A stretch of DNA of 64,000 bases from contig NZ_PIOC01000001.1 of assembly GCF_003369575.1 (NCBI RefSeq), positions 363,596 to 427,595 on the forward strand, given 5' to 3'. A program made the translations under genes and the position numbers. Within the stretch, counting starts at the first letter, position 1; each line of letters begins with the position of its first letter. Origin of the DNA: Oceanobacillus arenosus (GTDB taxonomy: Bacteria; Bacillota; Bacilli; Bacillales; Amphibacillaceae). Shown here piece by piece: positions 16,162-26,497 of the stretch. Below the pieces are notes generated by a model. It had not been told where the DNA came from. It made no database searches and saw nothing but the letters and a program-made list of their open reading frames with translations.

Positions 16162-16761
16162 TTATTTAAACCAACCTTTTTCTTTAAATCTCGAAATAGC
16201 TGCAATCCGATTACTAACATTAAGTTTGTCTAATATAATGGAAACATAATTTCTTACCGTGCCATTCGTAAGATATAGTTCATTGGCAATTTCTTTCGTA
16301 TTTTTCCCATCGGCAATGAGTTTGATAATTTGTTCCTCCCGTTCAGTTAACGGGCTCTCCTCCTCATATGCCATATCGATTAATTCGGGGGCATATACTT
16401 TTCGACCATCCATAATAATCCGAATCGAATTCGCCAATTCCTCGCTCGGACTATCCTTCAGCAAATAGCCACTAACACTTGCTTTCCGAGCACGTTCAAA
16501 ATATCCTGTTCTAGCAAAGGTGGTTAAAATGATGATTTTACAAGCGTCATGTATCAATTCTTCTGCCACATCGAGTCCACTTTTCACTGGCATCTCAATA
16601 TCCATAATACAAATATCTGGTTGTTGCTGCTTCACAAGGGCCAGTGCCTCTTCTCCATTGCTTGCTTTACCAACAACCTCCATATCCTCTTCCAAATCAA
16701 GTAATGACCCAAGAGCACCTAGTAATAATCGCTGATCCTCTGCAATTACAATCCGAATCAC
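16162..16761 (-). CDS. desR: Response regulator DesR
   Basis: This 199-residue NarL/LuxR-family regulator has a receiver domain with acidic residues E8 and D9, phospho-acceptor D54 (CIMDIEMP) and a conserved Lys (LLKDS). A C-terminal LuxR-type HTH follows (LTEREEQIIKLIADGKNTKEIA). D54 is the same number as in Bacillus subtilis DesR, which activates des when membranes become too ordered in the cold. I chose the GTG at 16761 because AGGAGG is 7 nt upstream. It follows desK in one operon. Confidence 0.92.
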   Translation of the reverse strand: MIRIVIAEDQRLLLGALGSLLDLEEDMEVVGKASNGEEALALVKQQQPDICIMDIEMPVKSGLDVAEELIHDACKIIILTTFARTGYFERARKASVSGYLLKDSPSEELANSIRIIMDGRKVYAPELIDMAYEEESPLTEREEQIIKLIADGKNTKEIANELYLTNGTVRNYVSIILDKLNVSNRIAAISRFKEKGWFK

Positions 16762-16803
16762 ATGCACCCCTCCTGATCTATCATGTGAAATAATACAGCT
16801 TGT

Positions 16804-17922
16804 CTAGCTTTGCTTAATAACCGTTGGGACTTTGATTGTCAGCGTCATTCCTTCAATCGATTCAATTTGTAACGTCCCGTTGACAAATTCCAGTCTTTCT
16901 CTCATCCCGTCAAGTCCATGCCCTGCAAAAGATCCCAGTTTATCACGTATGCCAATTCCATTATCCGCAACAATAATGGTCACCTCGCTTGCTGACTGCT
17001 GAAGGATAATTTTGCAGAAGGTTGCCTTGCTATGTTTCACAACATTTGTCACTGCTTCCTTCAAGCACATTCCTAACATATTTTCAACGAATACAGGAAT
17101 CTCAATCTGATTTGGATTCCCATCTAAACTATACTTCACTTGGGCTGCCTCGAAAACTTGTTGTACTCGAATTAGCTCATCAACTAACCTTGCACTTTTC
17201 ATTGTTGATACGATTTCACGAACTTCCTTTAATGCTGTTCTTGCAGTTTGATTAATGTCGTTCAATTCTAGTTTTGTTCTTGCTATATCTCTATCCACTA
17301 ACTTGCCCGCCAAATCACTTTTCAAGCCAATTAAAGAGAGCTTCTGCCCCAGTGTATCATGTAAATCCCGAGCAATTCGTTGCCGTTCTTCCATAATCAT
17401 CAACTTTGCAATCCGCTCATTTGCATCTTCCAATTGAAGTTCCAGTTTTTCCCGTTTGACTCGGTTATACATCTCGAATGGCAGTAGAATGACGCCAATA
17501 ATACAAAGAATAATGAAAGGGATTTGCGAGATGAAGAGCTGCTCCTGAATGAAGAACCCTGCCCCAACCGCAAGAACCGTCGTAACAAGATGGACAATAT
17601 ACAGCGCAATAAAGCCTGCCCTATTTTGAATATTACCGATGAAAAACGCTAGAAATAAGGAAAAGTAGACATAGCCAAAATAGAGGGTCATGCCAATGCT
17701 TATTGCCATTTCTATTCCTACCGATACATAAACAGTCCAACCTTTTTTAATAAATGCTAAGCGATAGGTAGTAAAAAATAAAAGAATCATTACAATTCCA
17801 ATCATAATCTCAGCTAGTGTTGATGATTTAAATATAAAATAGAAAGGAAGTAGGCAAAATGCAATCCATGCAAAGAGGCTAATTCCTGTCTTTTTTGGGA
17901 AAATATGATACCACGCGTGCAT
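16804..17922 (-). CDS. desK: Thermosensor histidine kinase DesK
   Basis: This 372-residue kinase has five or six N-terminal membrane helices (residues 12-150) that sense bilayer thickness, then a HisKA_3 domain with H188 (RQRIARDLHDTLGQKL), the same residue number as in Bacillus subtilis DesK. The HATPase domain carries DNGIGI and GHGLDGMRER. When the membrane stiffens it phosphorylates DesR; otherwise it dephosphorylates it. It lies between des and desR, all on the minus strand. Confidence 0.93.
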   Translation of the reverse strand: MHAWYHIFPKKTGISLFAWIAFCLLPFYFIFKSSTLAEIMIGIVMILLFFTTYRLAFIKKGWTVYVSVGIEMAISIGMTLYFGYVYFSLFLAFFIGNIQNRAGFIALYIVHLVTTVLAVGAGFFIQEQLFISQIPFIILCIIGVILLPFEMYNRVKREKLELQLEDANERIAKLMIMEERQRIARDLHDTLGQKLSLIGLKSDLAGKLVDRDIARTKLELNDINQTARTALKEVREIVSTMKSARLVDELIRVQQVFEAAQVKYSLDGNPNQIEIPVFVENMLGMCLKEAVTNVVKHSKATFCKIILQQSASEVTIIVADNGIGIRDKLGSFAGHGLDGMRERLEFVNGTLQIESIEGMTLTIKVPTVIKQS

Positions 17923-18023
17923 GCTTTTCCTCCCTCAAGTAAAATAGCGTCTGCTTCCTCCCAGTATAACAAAGAATAGGAAGAAAAAACCCTCAGCAAG
18001 ATGAAAATCTGAGGGAATCGCTC

Positions 18024-19076
18024 TTATTTTTCCTGAAAGCTTGGGCGGCTCGCTTTCATCCGTACTGTAGTTCTTTTCTGCCGTTCCAGTGCTTTAAATT
18101 CCTTAAAGCTAATAAAAGATCTGCTAGCCTGATCATACAGACGGAAGCGAATTGATACTAAGCTCGATGCTAATGTGATTGTTGTTGCTTGATGTAACGG
18201 TGGTGTCAATTCATGTGCCTTTTCCAAATTATAATTTGGTACCCTTGGCGCTAAATGATGGACATGATGGTAACCAATGCTACCAGTAATCCACTCCAAT
18301 ACTTTCGGTAGCTTATAATACGAACTACCATCTACCGCCGCCTTTACATAATCCCATTCATCTTCATTCTCAAAATAAGAATCCTCAAACTGATGCTGTA
18401 CATAGAACAACCAAATCCCTGCCGAACCAGCAATCATAAGGATCGGTAATTGAATGATTAGAAATGCTTGCCAACCTATCGTCCAAATTAAGAGTGCATA
18501 AGTGGCAATAATGGAAATGTTGATTAAATACGTGTTCAAACGCTCTTTCCGTTTCGCACCTTTTCGGTTAATCCTATTTTCGATTAAGAAAAGGTAGATT
18601 GGTCCTAAACCAAATAACACGAGTGGATTTCGGTACAAACGATATGCTAGTCTGCCCCAGAATGATGCTTCTGCATATTCATCTACTGTCATTACCCACA
18701 CATCACCGGTCCCACGTTTATCTAAGTTACTACTTGTCGCATGGTGGATCGCATGGTTTCGTTTCCACTTTTCAAAAGCAAAGTGGGTAATGATCCCCGT
18801 GATCGTACCGACAATCCGATTTGCCTTACTATTTTTGAAGAAAGACATATGTGTACAATCATGAAATATAATAAAGATGCGCACGACAAATCCCGCTGCT
18901 ACAATAGAGAATACGAGACTTAACCAAACGGAAACAGCTAAACTCTGATATGCAAAAAACCAAAGAAGAAAGAACGGAACAATTGAATTGATTAACTGTA
19001 TAATACTTAATTTTGTATTTGAACTCGCATAAGGTGCAACGCTTTTTCTTAATTGTGCTTGTTTTTGTTTACTCAT
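18024..19076 (-). CDS. des: Acyl-lipid fatty acid desaturase Des
   Basis: This 350-residue integral-membrane di-iron desaturase introduces a double bond into phospholipid acyl chains to restore fluidity in the cold. All three histidine boxes are present: HDCTH, HAIHH and HHVHH (in YHHVHHLAPRVPNYNL). I chose the ATG at 19076 because GGAGG stands 5 nt upstream; the open frame goes back to 19238 without a ribosome site. It heads the operon des-desK-desR, as in Bacillus subtilis. Confidence 0.93.
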   Translation of the reverse strand: MSKQKQAQLRKSVAPYASSNTKLSIIQLINSIVPFFLLWFFAYQSLAVSVWLSLVFSIVAAGFVVRIFIIFHDCTHMSFFKNSKANRIVGTITGIITHFAFEKWKRNHAIHHATSSNLDKRGTGDVWVMTVDEYAEASFWGRLAYRLYRNPLVLFGLGPIYLFLIENRINRKGAKRKERLNTYLINISIIATYALLIWTIGWQAFLIIQLPILMIAGSAGIWLFYVQHQFEDSYFENEDEWDYVKAAVDGSSYYKLPKVLEWITGSIGYHHVHHLAPRVPNYNLEKAHELTPPLHQATTITLASSLVSIRFRLYDQASRSFISFKEFKALERQKRTTVRMKASRPSFQEK

Positions 19077-19114
19077 ATTATCCTCCAATTTAAAGCCGTA
19101 TTTCGTTACTACAT

Positions 19115-19180
19115 AGTATAGAAGAAAATCATCTAATTTATAAGTCATAAACGTCAAGGAATGTATATGACAAATGTCAT
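19115..19180 (-). promoter_or_regulatory. des promoter and DesR operator candidate
   Basis: On the minus strand a -10 TATACT (19120-19115) and a -35-like TTATAA (19143-19138) are 17 bp apart. Upstream lies the palindrome ATGACATTTGTCAT (19180-19167), centred near -65, within the stretch that DesR occupies at the Bacillus subtilis des promoter. Assignment to DesR is from position. Confidence 0.55.
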
Positions 19181-19271
19181 GTGCGTTGTGTCTTTTGGTT
19201 CGGATGGAGCTTTCACAGGTGAAGTCGGAGCACTCCACTTTTCTAGGCGCTTAAGAAGGTTAAGCAAACAG

Positions 19272-19304
19272 AAAAAGACCACTATCTACTCAAATAGATA
19301 GTGG
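19272..19304 (-). terminator. Terminator after the purC-like gene
   Basis: CCACTATCTA / TAGATAGTGG with a 6-nt loop is followed on the minus strand by TCTTTTTC. Confidence 0.85.
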
Positions 19305-19315
19305 CCATCACAAAA

Positions 19316-19996
19316 TTATTGCAACATCATTTTTTCCAATTCCAATGGTTCAATATAGTCGCCGTTCTTGTACGCACGCATATTTCCACCAGAGATTTCA
19401 TCAATTAAGAGAATTTGGTTAATTGCATCTCTGCCGAATTCTAATTTTATATCATAAAGCTCAATATCCTTTTTCGCAAGTTCATCTTTAACAACTTGGG
19501 AAATTCGCTGTGTCAACGTCTTTAATGTCTCATATTCCACGTGTGTTAGGATTCCCAACATATGTAGTGCATCATTCGAAATTGGTGGGTCTTGTCGTTC
19601 ATCATCCTTTAACGTTACTTCAACAAATGCATCTAAAGCTTGGCCTTCTTCTGTATATTTACCATATCTCCTTAGAAAGCTTCCAACTGCACGGTAACGG
19701 CAGATTACTTCTAATCCTTGGCCAAACACGGATGCAGGAACAACTGTCATGGTAGATTCTTCTATGTCAGCTGCAATATAGTGTGTTGGGATACCTTTTT
19801 CCTTTAATCGCTCAAAGAAAAATTGGGTTAATTTCAATCCTGCTCTCCCAGCGCCTTCAATCGATAATCCAACAGTGTTAGCTCCTGGATCGAATACACC
19901 GTTCTCTCCTGTTACGTCATCCTTGAACTTCAGTAAAAAATTCCCGTTCTCTAATTCATATACATCTTTCGTTTTACCTGTATATAATTGTTTCAA
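19316..19996 (-). CDS. purC: PurC-like SAICAR synthetase, divergent and outside a pur operon
   Basis: The fold signature is that of phosphoribosylaminoimidazole-succinocarboxamide synthase: LYTGKTKDVY, FKDDVTGENG, an ICRYRAVGSFLRRYG segment, and the C-terminal DIKLEFGRD and LIDEISGGNMR. The enzyme joins aspartate to CAIR in purine synthesis. It departs from usual Bacillus PurC (GKAKxIY and a KGxxN loop), having GKTKDVY and GANTVG instead, and stands alone. I chose the TTG at 19996 because GAGAGG is 8 nt upstream; the frame extends to a GTG at 20005. It may be a second PurC or act on another substrate. Confidence 0.7.
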   Translation of the reverse strand: MKQLYTGKTKDVYELENGNFLLKFKDDVTGENGVFDPGANTVGLSIEGAGRAGLKLTQFFFERLKEKGIPTHYIAADIEESTMTVVPASVFGQGLEVICRYRAVGSFLRRYGKYTEEGQALDAFVEVTLKDDERQDPPISNDALHMLGILTHVEYETLKTLTQRISQVVKDELAKKDIELYDIKLEFGRDAINQILLIDEISGGNMRAYKNGDYIEPLELEKMMLQ

Positions 19997-20136
19997 CTTT
20001 TGCACCTCTCTTGTTGGAGTTTATCATAATTATTGCATAAATCAGATGTACTGTCACTTTCTCTTTTTTGTAATAAAATTTATTAATTGGTATTTCAGAT
20101 ACAGAGACTTGTATAATAGTATTAGGGGGTGACAAG

Positions 20137-20757
20137 TTGGATGTATTAGATATCATTAATAAATTGAAGGACAGAGTACCATCTATTCTCGGTTATGAAC
20201 AACTTCGAAAATCTGCTGTACTCATTCCTTTAGTAGAGATAGAAAACGAAACACATATATTATTCGAGGTCAGATCAATGGAACTTCGGAGTCAGCCTGG
20301 CGACATCTGTTTTCCAGGTGGAAGAATTGACCTAGATGATCCAGAACCTAGGTATTGTGCAATTCGCGAAACAACAGAGGAATTAGGAATTGCAGAATCA
20401 ACGATTAAAGATGTATTACCACTTGATTATGTCACAATGGATCGTGGTAGAATTATCTATCCGTTTGTTGGTCGAATAACAAATCACACACAAATGAGAC
20501 CAAACCCTTCTGAGGTCAGTGAGGTATTTACTGTACCACTTGCCTATTTTCTTAATACAGAGCCGGAAAAGTACAGAGTAAATTTGCAAGTAGTCCCAGA
20601 TGCGGATTTCCCTTTTGACTTAATTGTTGGCGGGGAAAATTATAACTTTCGCGAACATCCTATCGAAGAGCTGTTTTATAAATATGACAATAAAGTAATT
20701 TGGGGATTGACTGCGAAAATCTTGACTCATTTTATTGAGCTGCTTCATGAAAAATAA
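20137..20757 (+). CDS. Nudix hydrolase, CoA pyrophosphatase type
   Basis: This 206-residue protein contains GDICFPGGRIDLDD followed by AIRETTEELGI, the combined UPF0035 and Nudix signature of CoA diphosphatases, which cleave CoA to 3',5'-ADP and phosphopantetheine. The position usually Glu between the two halves is altered, as is usual in this branch. The start is a TTG with GGGGGTGA upstream. It is a single gene ended by a strong terminator. Confidence 0.8.
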   Translation: MDVLDIINKLKDRVPSILGYEQLRKSAVLIPLVEIENETHILFEVRSMELRSQPGDICFPGGRIDLDDPEPRYCAIRETTEELGIAESTIKDVLPLDYVTMDRGRIIYPFVGRITNHTQMRPNPSEVSEVFTVPLAYFLNTEPEKYRVNLQVVPDADFPFDLIVGGENYNFREHPIEELFYKYDNKVIWGLTAKILTHFIELLHEK

Positions 20758-20799
20758 AAAAATCCATCCTGTAGTAAAAACGTATAGGATGGATTTTTT
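20755..20799. terminator. Terminator after the Nudix gene
   Basis: AAAAATCCATCCT pairs with AGGATGGATTTTT around a 15-nt loop. A and T tracts on both sides allow use in either direction. Confidence 0.85.
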
Positions 20800-20876
20800 G
20801 TCATTTGCGATGGTCATTTGCTCTTGCATTAAAGGACCACAAGGCAGGTACTGTTTACACCATTCCCTCGCTAATA

Positions 20877-20906
20877 TTCGACAAAAACCGGGAAGTGACA
20901 GGCACC
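20877..20906 (-). repeat. Dispersed intergenic repeat, copy 2 (inverted)
   Basis: On the minus strand it reads GGTGCCTGTCACTTCCCGG then TTTTTGTCGAA, beginning 7 nt after the stop codon of the FNT gene. It belongs with the copies at 16121 and 50707. Confidence 0.85.
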
Positions 20907-20913
20907 GCTGCAC

Positions 20914-21681
20914 TTATTCTTTATTCACATAATAATACATCATACCCATGAAGATACTGCCGCCAATCAAATTTCCGATTGTAACTGGGATGAGGTTGTG
21001 GATCATCCCACCAATAGTAACGGAGTCTGGATGCCCAAGCACGAAGGAAACCGCAAACGTGCACATATTGGCAATGCTGTGCTCATATCCAGAAATAAAG
21101 AAGCAAAAGACGAATAAAACCATTGTAAATAATTTCGGGCCATCGCCTTTAAGTGTCATTGGAATGAAAAATGCTAGACAAACGAGCCAATTACAAAGAA
21201 TCCCTCTGAAAAATAATTCACTTGTAGGTGCAAGTGTTTTATTCTGTGCTACTTCAAGTAAAAATCCATTTACTGATTGATCATCAAATAGTCCCGTAGC
21301 GTAAATTAATAATGCAAAGACGAAAGCTCCAATCAAGTTACCAACATAACTGTAAGTCCATAATTTACCTACATCTTTCCACTGTAGTTTTTTCCTTAAT
21401 GCCGCAAAGGTATAATAAAATGTATTGCCAGTAAATAAATCTCCTCCACCATATGCAATTAGAATGATTGCTGCACCGAATGTAACAGCTGCCATCGGAT
21501 ATGCAAAAGGAGACCCATCCATGTAAAAGAAGTTACCCGTTTTAAACGCAACAATGACTCCAAAACCGATAAACATACTTGCAAGCATCGATCGTAATAA
21601 ATAGATAAACGCACTTTTTTGATAAATACCATATTTCTTGAGTGCTTGTTGTTCAACTTTAACAAGAGATTCCATTTCCAT
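20914..21681 (-). CDS. FNT-family formate/nitrite (or lactate) channel
   Basis: This 255-residue protein has six membrane helices of the formate-nitrite transporter family, with GGDLFTGNTFYY and CNWLVCLAFF as the pore-lining repeats. FNT pentamers move small monovalent acids with protons. Only 20 nt separate it from ldh upstream, so the two are co-transcribed, and lactate or formate export during fermentation is a reasonable guess. GGAGATGA precedes the ATG. Confidence 0.85.
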   Translation of the reverse strand: MEMESLVKVEQQALKKYGIYQKSAFIYLLRSMLASMFIGFGVIVAFKTGNFFYMDGSPFAYPMAAVTFGAAIILIAYGGGDLFTGNTFYYTFAALRKKLQWKDVGKLWTYSYVGNLIGAFVFALLIYATGLFDDQSVNGFLLEVAQNKTLAPTSELFFRGILCNWLVCLAFFIPMTLKGDGPKLFTMVLFVFCFFISGYEHSIANMCTFAVSFVLGHPDSVTIGGMIHNLIPVTIGNLIGGSIFMGMMYYYVNKE

Positions 21682-21701
21682 AAAAGATCATCTCCATCAA
21701 T

Positions 21702-22673
<972 letters not shown>

Positions 22674-22765
22674 TTACCATTCCTTCCATGTCTCATTCAT
22701 GAGATTATTTATATACTACAATACCCCAAAATTTCTAATTATAGCTAGGAACAAATTATTTTACT

Positions 22766-22855
22766 TTGTGAAATGTTTCACAAACATTTTATGCTTTTAG
22801 TATACAATGATTTATTCAAATAGGCAATAGTTTGTTCAATATTTCACAATTGTGA
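22766..22855 (-). promoter_or_regulatory. ldh promoter with two Rex boxes
   Basis: On the minus strand a -35 TTGCCT (22827-22822) and a -10 TATACT (22804-22799) are 17 bp apart. A perfect Rex site, TTGTGAAATGTTTCACAA (22783-22766), lies just past the start point, and a shorter TCACAATTGTGAA palindrome (22855-22843) lies upstream of the -35. Rex is the NADH-sensing repressor of fermentation genes. Confidence 0.8.
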
Positions 22856-22905
22856 TTTCCTGACAATAAACAGATGATGGAACATAAAACAGGTTAACTG
22901 CAAAT

Positions 22906-22934
22906 AAGGCAACTAACCAAATGTTAGTTGCCTT
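22906..22934. terminator. Terminator after the YpvA-like helicase
   Basis: AAGGCAACTAAC / GTTAGTTGCCTT is a 12-bp stem with a 5-nt loop, followed by TTATTT on the minus strand. Confidence 0.75.
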
Positions 22935-22950
22935 AATTTCAATAGCAGCT

Positions 22951-24879
22951 CTACCCCTTAACTCCAACAGGCATAACTTCCTCAATCATCTCTCCATATT
23001 TCGCTTTTTCCGCTTCCGTCATCCAAATATGAATCACTCCATGATCTGAGCCTGTCCGAATTAAACGCCCAATTCCTTGGCGCATTCTTAGTAGCATATA
23101 TGGTGCATCCACTTCTTGATCTGGATTTTCCGCGTGTTTTCGTTTTGCTTCGAATACCACATCTTTTGGTGGAAATGGCAGAGAAGAAATGATAACTTGT
23201 GTCAATGCCTCGCCTGGCACGTCCAAGCCTTCCCAGAGGTGATGCGTACACAGTACGGATGATTCCTCTAACTGGAACTCGCGGACCATCGCACTAATTT
23301 CCTTGTCACCTTCATACAGTAATGCAAATGGCCAGTCTTGATTATTTGCCCACTCCCTGAAGAGCTCCATCTCATTAGCAGTAGAGAATAAAATGAGCGA
23401 GCGCCCATTATTTTCCAGCAATTTATCATAAATGGTCTGCCATTTTTCTTCGGTACCAATGTCAAAATGACCCTCAATTTTCATCTGCTCATCATAATCA
23501 AATGGGGAGGCAACAGAGAAGGAATCATATGATTCTATTCCTAAGCTATTTGCTAAATAAGAGAAGTCACCGTTTTGTGCTAATGTTGCCGAAGAGAATA
23601 TGAACGGAATCTTTTGCGAGAATACTTCCTGCTTTAGCACATCCTCTACTAGTCGCGGCATAATCACAAAGCTTGTCGTACTTTCATTCTCTTCCAACCA
23701 GTAAATTCCTTCATCATCTTTTAATAAAATGGATAGACCATAATCGAAGAACTCCAAATATTCCTCGATAATTTTAATATAATAATCGTCCATCGTGAAT
23801 AATTCCGAATCAAAGACAAGCTGTTCTAACAATAACTGCACCTTATCATCCAAATTCTGCGCCATTTCCAGCATTGTTTTGGAATGGGGCAATTGCTTCC
23901 GATTCGATCCTTCTACATTCGTCGCGGTATTCTCTAGCAACTCAAACCACGCATCATTTAACTCCAGAATATCCTCTACTAGTAGTAAGGATTCCTCACG
24001 AATATCTTGACCCATATAGCCTGTCAACACATTCGTCAAAGTATCCAGATTATAACGATAGGTTAATCCCTTTTGTGCTGCAAATTCTAATAAATGCCCT
24101 TCATCAAAAACTACCGAACTTGCTTCTGGCAAAAGTGGCATCTGTCCTTCCCGTTTGCGTGATTCCTTCGTCCAAATATGCTCCATATAAAAGTCATGGG
24201 AACAAATAATAATGTCTGTCGCATGTCGATAATATTCCCTGTTTAATGTCTGTCCACTGCGATGGCGGAACTCACAGGTCGAGCATTGTTGTAATGGATC
24301 CCAAGCAATCTTCTCCCAAGTTTCATTCGGTACCCATGGATATTCTTTTCGGTCGCCATAACGTTCAAATGTCTTCATCGAGGTTCCCGTATCATAAACA
24401 AAGTCAGGAATCTGATCGTGCACACGTAGAATATCCTCATCATCTGTCAGATTCGCAAGTGGGTCCAGCTTCTTGACACAAACATACTGCTCCCGTGCCT
24501 TTGCTAGCCGAACATCAACTTGCAAATCTAGCGCTTTTTCTAGCTTCTCGATATCTCCGCCCTTTTTCACAAGCTGCTCGATCAAGGTTTCATCGGCACA
24601 GGATATGATCGCTGGTTTTCCTATATAACGTGCATAACAAATCGCGTACAATAAATAAACGAGTGTCTTTCCCGTTCCTACACCCGCCTCTGCAAAAATC
24701 GTACGTTTATTTTTAATCGCATTTTCCAACTGGAATGCCATGTATATTTGTTCATCTCGCAATTCAAATCCTTGTTCAGGTAAAATATCATAAAAAACAT
24801 CACCAATATAATCGCCTAAACGATCAAAGAAATTCTCTGTTTTTGAAACAGTAAATGGAAGCGAACGCTTTGTGGTCAT
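22951..24879 (-). CDS. DinG/Rad3-family ATP-dependent DNA helicase (YpvA-like)
   Basis: This 642-residue superfamily 2 helicase has Walker A (AEAGVGTGKTLVYLL, about residue 64), the DEAH-box variant DEGH (SVVFDEGHLLEF) and motif VI (RMRQGIGRLIRT). Cysteines in QYVCVKK and CSTCEFRH lie between motifs I and II, where XPD-like enzymes hold a 4Fe-4S cluster; only three are evident, so the cluster is not certain. Length and order match Bacillus YpvA, a 5'-3' helicase thought to act in repair. It is monocistronic. Confidence 0.85.
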   Translation of the reverse strand: MTTKRSLPFTVSKTENFFDRLGDYIGDVFYDILPEQGFELRDEQIYMAFQLENAIKNKRTIFAEAGVGTGKTLVYLLYAICYARYIGKPAIISCADETLIEQLVKKGGDIEKLEKALDLQVDVRLAKAREQYVCVKKLDPLANLTDDEDILRVHDQIPDFVYDTGTSMKTFERYGDRKEYPWVPNETWEKIAWDPLQQCSTCEFRHRSGQTLNREYYRHATDIIICSHDFYMEHIWTKESRKREGQMPLLPEASSVVFDEGHLLEFAAQKGLTYRYNLDTLTNVLTGYMGQDIREESLLLVEDILELNDAWFELLENTATNVEGSNRKQLPHSKTMLEMAQNLDDKVQLLLEQLVFDSELFTMDDYYIKIIEEYLEFFDYGLSILLKDDEGIYWLEENESTTSFVIMPRLVEDVLKQEVFSQKIPFIFSSATLAQNGDFSYLANSLGIESYDSFSVASPFDYDEQMKIEGHFDIGTEEKWQTIYDKLLENNGRSLILFSTANEMELFREWANNQDWPFALLYEGDKEISAMVREFQLEESSVLCTHHLWEGLDVPGEALTQVIISSLPFPPKDVVFEAKRKHAENPDQEVDAPYMLLRMRQGIGRLIRTGSDHGVIHIWMTEAEKAKYGEMIEEVMPVGVKG

Positions 24880-25093
24880 AATAAACTCCTCTTTATAAAT
24901 TTCCTAAGCAAACTTATATTTTAGCATATTGAATAAATTAAACGCAAACAATAACAAGGTTATATCTTTTTTAAAAAAGTAATTGCCAAATATTGTTTCA
25001 ATTGTACAATATTAAGTATAGCCACATTAAGAGGAAACTTACATCATAAGGTGCGTTATACTTCGTACGATTTAATTGAGAGAAGGTAAATTA

Positions 25094-26320
25094 GTGGAGA
25101 ATACTAGCAATGAGAAAGTCAAGATTTTAAAAGAAAGTGAACCAATCTATTCTATTTTATTCATCATTGGAATATGCCATCTATTAAATGATTCGTTGCA
25201 GGCCGTGATTCCTGCGATGTTTCCCATTTTGGAGAGTTCACTAGGATTAACCTTCACACAGCTTGGCCTCATTGCGTTTACATTAAATATGATTTCTTCT
25301 GTTATGCAGCCATTAGTAGGAATATATACGGATAAACGCCCAATTCCCTATGCACTGCCAATCGGACTAACAAGCAGCATGTTCGGTATGATCGGGCTCG
25401 CATTAGCACCTAACTTCTTGATGATCCTTTTAAGTGTTGTCTTTATTGGTTTCGGCTCCGCTATCTTTCACCCAGAAGGATCTCGTGTTGCATATCTTGC
25501 TGCCGGAACGAAACGTGGGCTATCCCAGTCGATTTATCAGGTTGGAGGAAATGCTGGACAGGCACTCGCCCCTCTAATAACGGCATTAATCCTTGTACCA
25601 CTTGGTCAGTTCGGAGCTATTTGGTTCACCTTCGTTGCTGCATTAGCTGTCATGTTTCTATCTTACATAGCGAAGTGGTATGCACGGCAAGTTAAAATTT
25701 TTAAAAGCAAGCAAAAAACTAAAACGGAACAAAAACCTAACAAAAATGTTTCTAAAGCAATCAAAGGTGCGATTATTATTCTTATCTTCATCACCTTTGC
25801 ACGTACATGGTATAGTGCAGCAATTTCTAATTTCTATGCCTTTTATGTTATGGATAATTATGGGCTGACGATCGCTAACTCGCAAGTGTATATCTTTACT
25901 TTCCTAGCAATGGGTGCTGTTGGAACATTTCTTGGTGGACCTCTAGCAGATAGATTCGGTAAACGGAATATTATTCTATTCTCATTATTAGGCGCTGCAC
26001 CGCTTGCACTAGCACTTCCATACGTTGGGCCAGTTATCGCTATTATTATTCTTGCAGTAACCGGAATAATGTTAATGTCCAGCTTCTCTGTCATCGTTGT
26101 TTATGCCCAAGAGCTTGTCCCAGGTAAAATTGGGACAATGTCAGGATTAATTGTTGGACTCGCATTTGGTATGGGAGCAATTGGCTCCGTTGCACTTGGT
26201 TACCTAATTGATTTATTCGGACTAACACCAACGATGATCACCATCTCACTATTACCCTTACTAGGATTTGCGGCATTCCTATTACCGACTGATGAAAAGG
26301 TGAAGGAATGGTATGCATAA
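25094..26320 (+). CDS. MFS exporter, fosmidomycin-resistance (Fsr) type
   Basis: This 408-residue transporter has 12 membrane helices. The N-terminal signature GICHLLNDSLQAVIPAMFP and the FHPEGSRVAYLAAG segment are those of the Fsr/YfnC branch of MFS drug exporters. The substrate is unknown. I chose the GTG at 25094 with AGAAGG 7 nt upstream; the open frame begins at a TTG at 25076. The 214 nt before it are AT-rich with no other gene. A strong terminator follows. Confidence 0.8.
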   Translation: MENTSNEKVKILKESEPIYSILFIIGICHLLNDSLQAVIPAMFPILESSLGLTFTQLGLIAFTLNMISSVMQPLVGIYTDKRPIPYALPIGLTSSMFGMIGLALAPNFLMILLSVVFIGFGSAIFHPEGSRVAYLAAGTKRGLSQSIYQVGGNAGQALAPLITALILVPLGQFGAIWFTFVAALAVMFLSYIAKWYARQVKIFKSKQKTKTEQKPNKNVSKAIKGAIIILIFITFARTWYSAAISNFYAFYVMDNYGLTIANSQVYIFTFLAMGAVGTFLGGPLADRFGKRNIILFSLLGAAPLALALPYVGPVIAIIILAVTGIMLMSSFSVIVVYAQELVPGKIGTMSGLIVGLAFGMGAIGSVALGYLIDLFGLTPTMITISLLPLLGFAAFLLPTDEKVKEWYA

Positions 26321-26328
26321 ATAGGCAG

Positions 26329-26372
26329 AAAAAAAGAAGCATATGAGATAAAGCTCATACGTTTCTTTTTTT
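26329..26372 (+). terminator. Terminator after the MFS gene
   Basis: AAAAAGAAGCATATGAG pairs, with one or two mismatches, with CTCATACGTTTCTTTTT and runs into T residues. Confidence 0.75.
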
Positions 26373-26464
26373 CGTGTGTTGCAAGTTAAACATCAGTGAA
26401 AGTACCATTTCCCCAATGTTTCGAAGTAAGTCTATTCCGTAAATGTCCGATTCTGTTCAACTAA

Positions 26465-26497
26465 CAATCAGTGGGGATGGGCATTCCCCACTGATTG
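26465..26497. repeat. Strong intergenic stem-loop
   Basis: CAATCAGTGGGGA (26465-26477) pairs perfectly with TCCCCACTGATTG (26485-26497) around a 7-nt loop. There is no T-tract, so it is not a standard terminator. It lies between the MFS gene and the two-component operon. Confidence 0.8.

Noticed and set aside
16008..16220. Minus-strand frame extending past desR
   Set aside because: It covers a terminator and a dispersed repeat and has no ribosome site.
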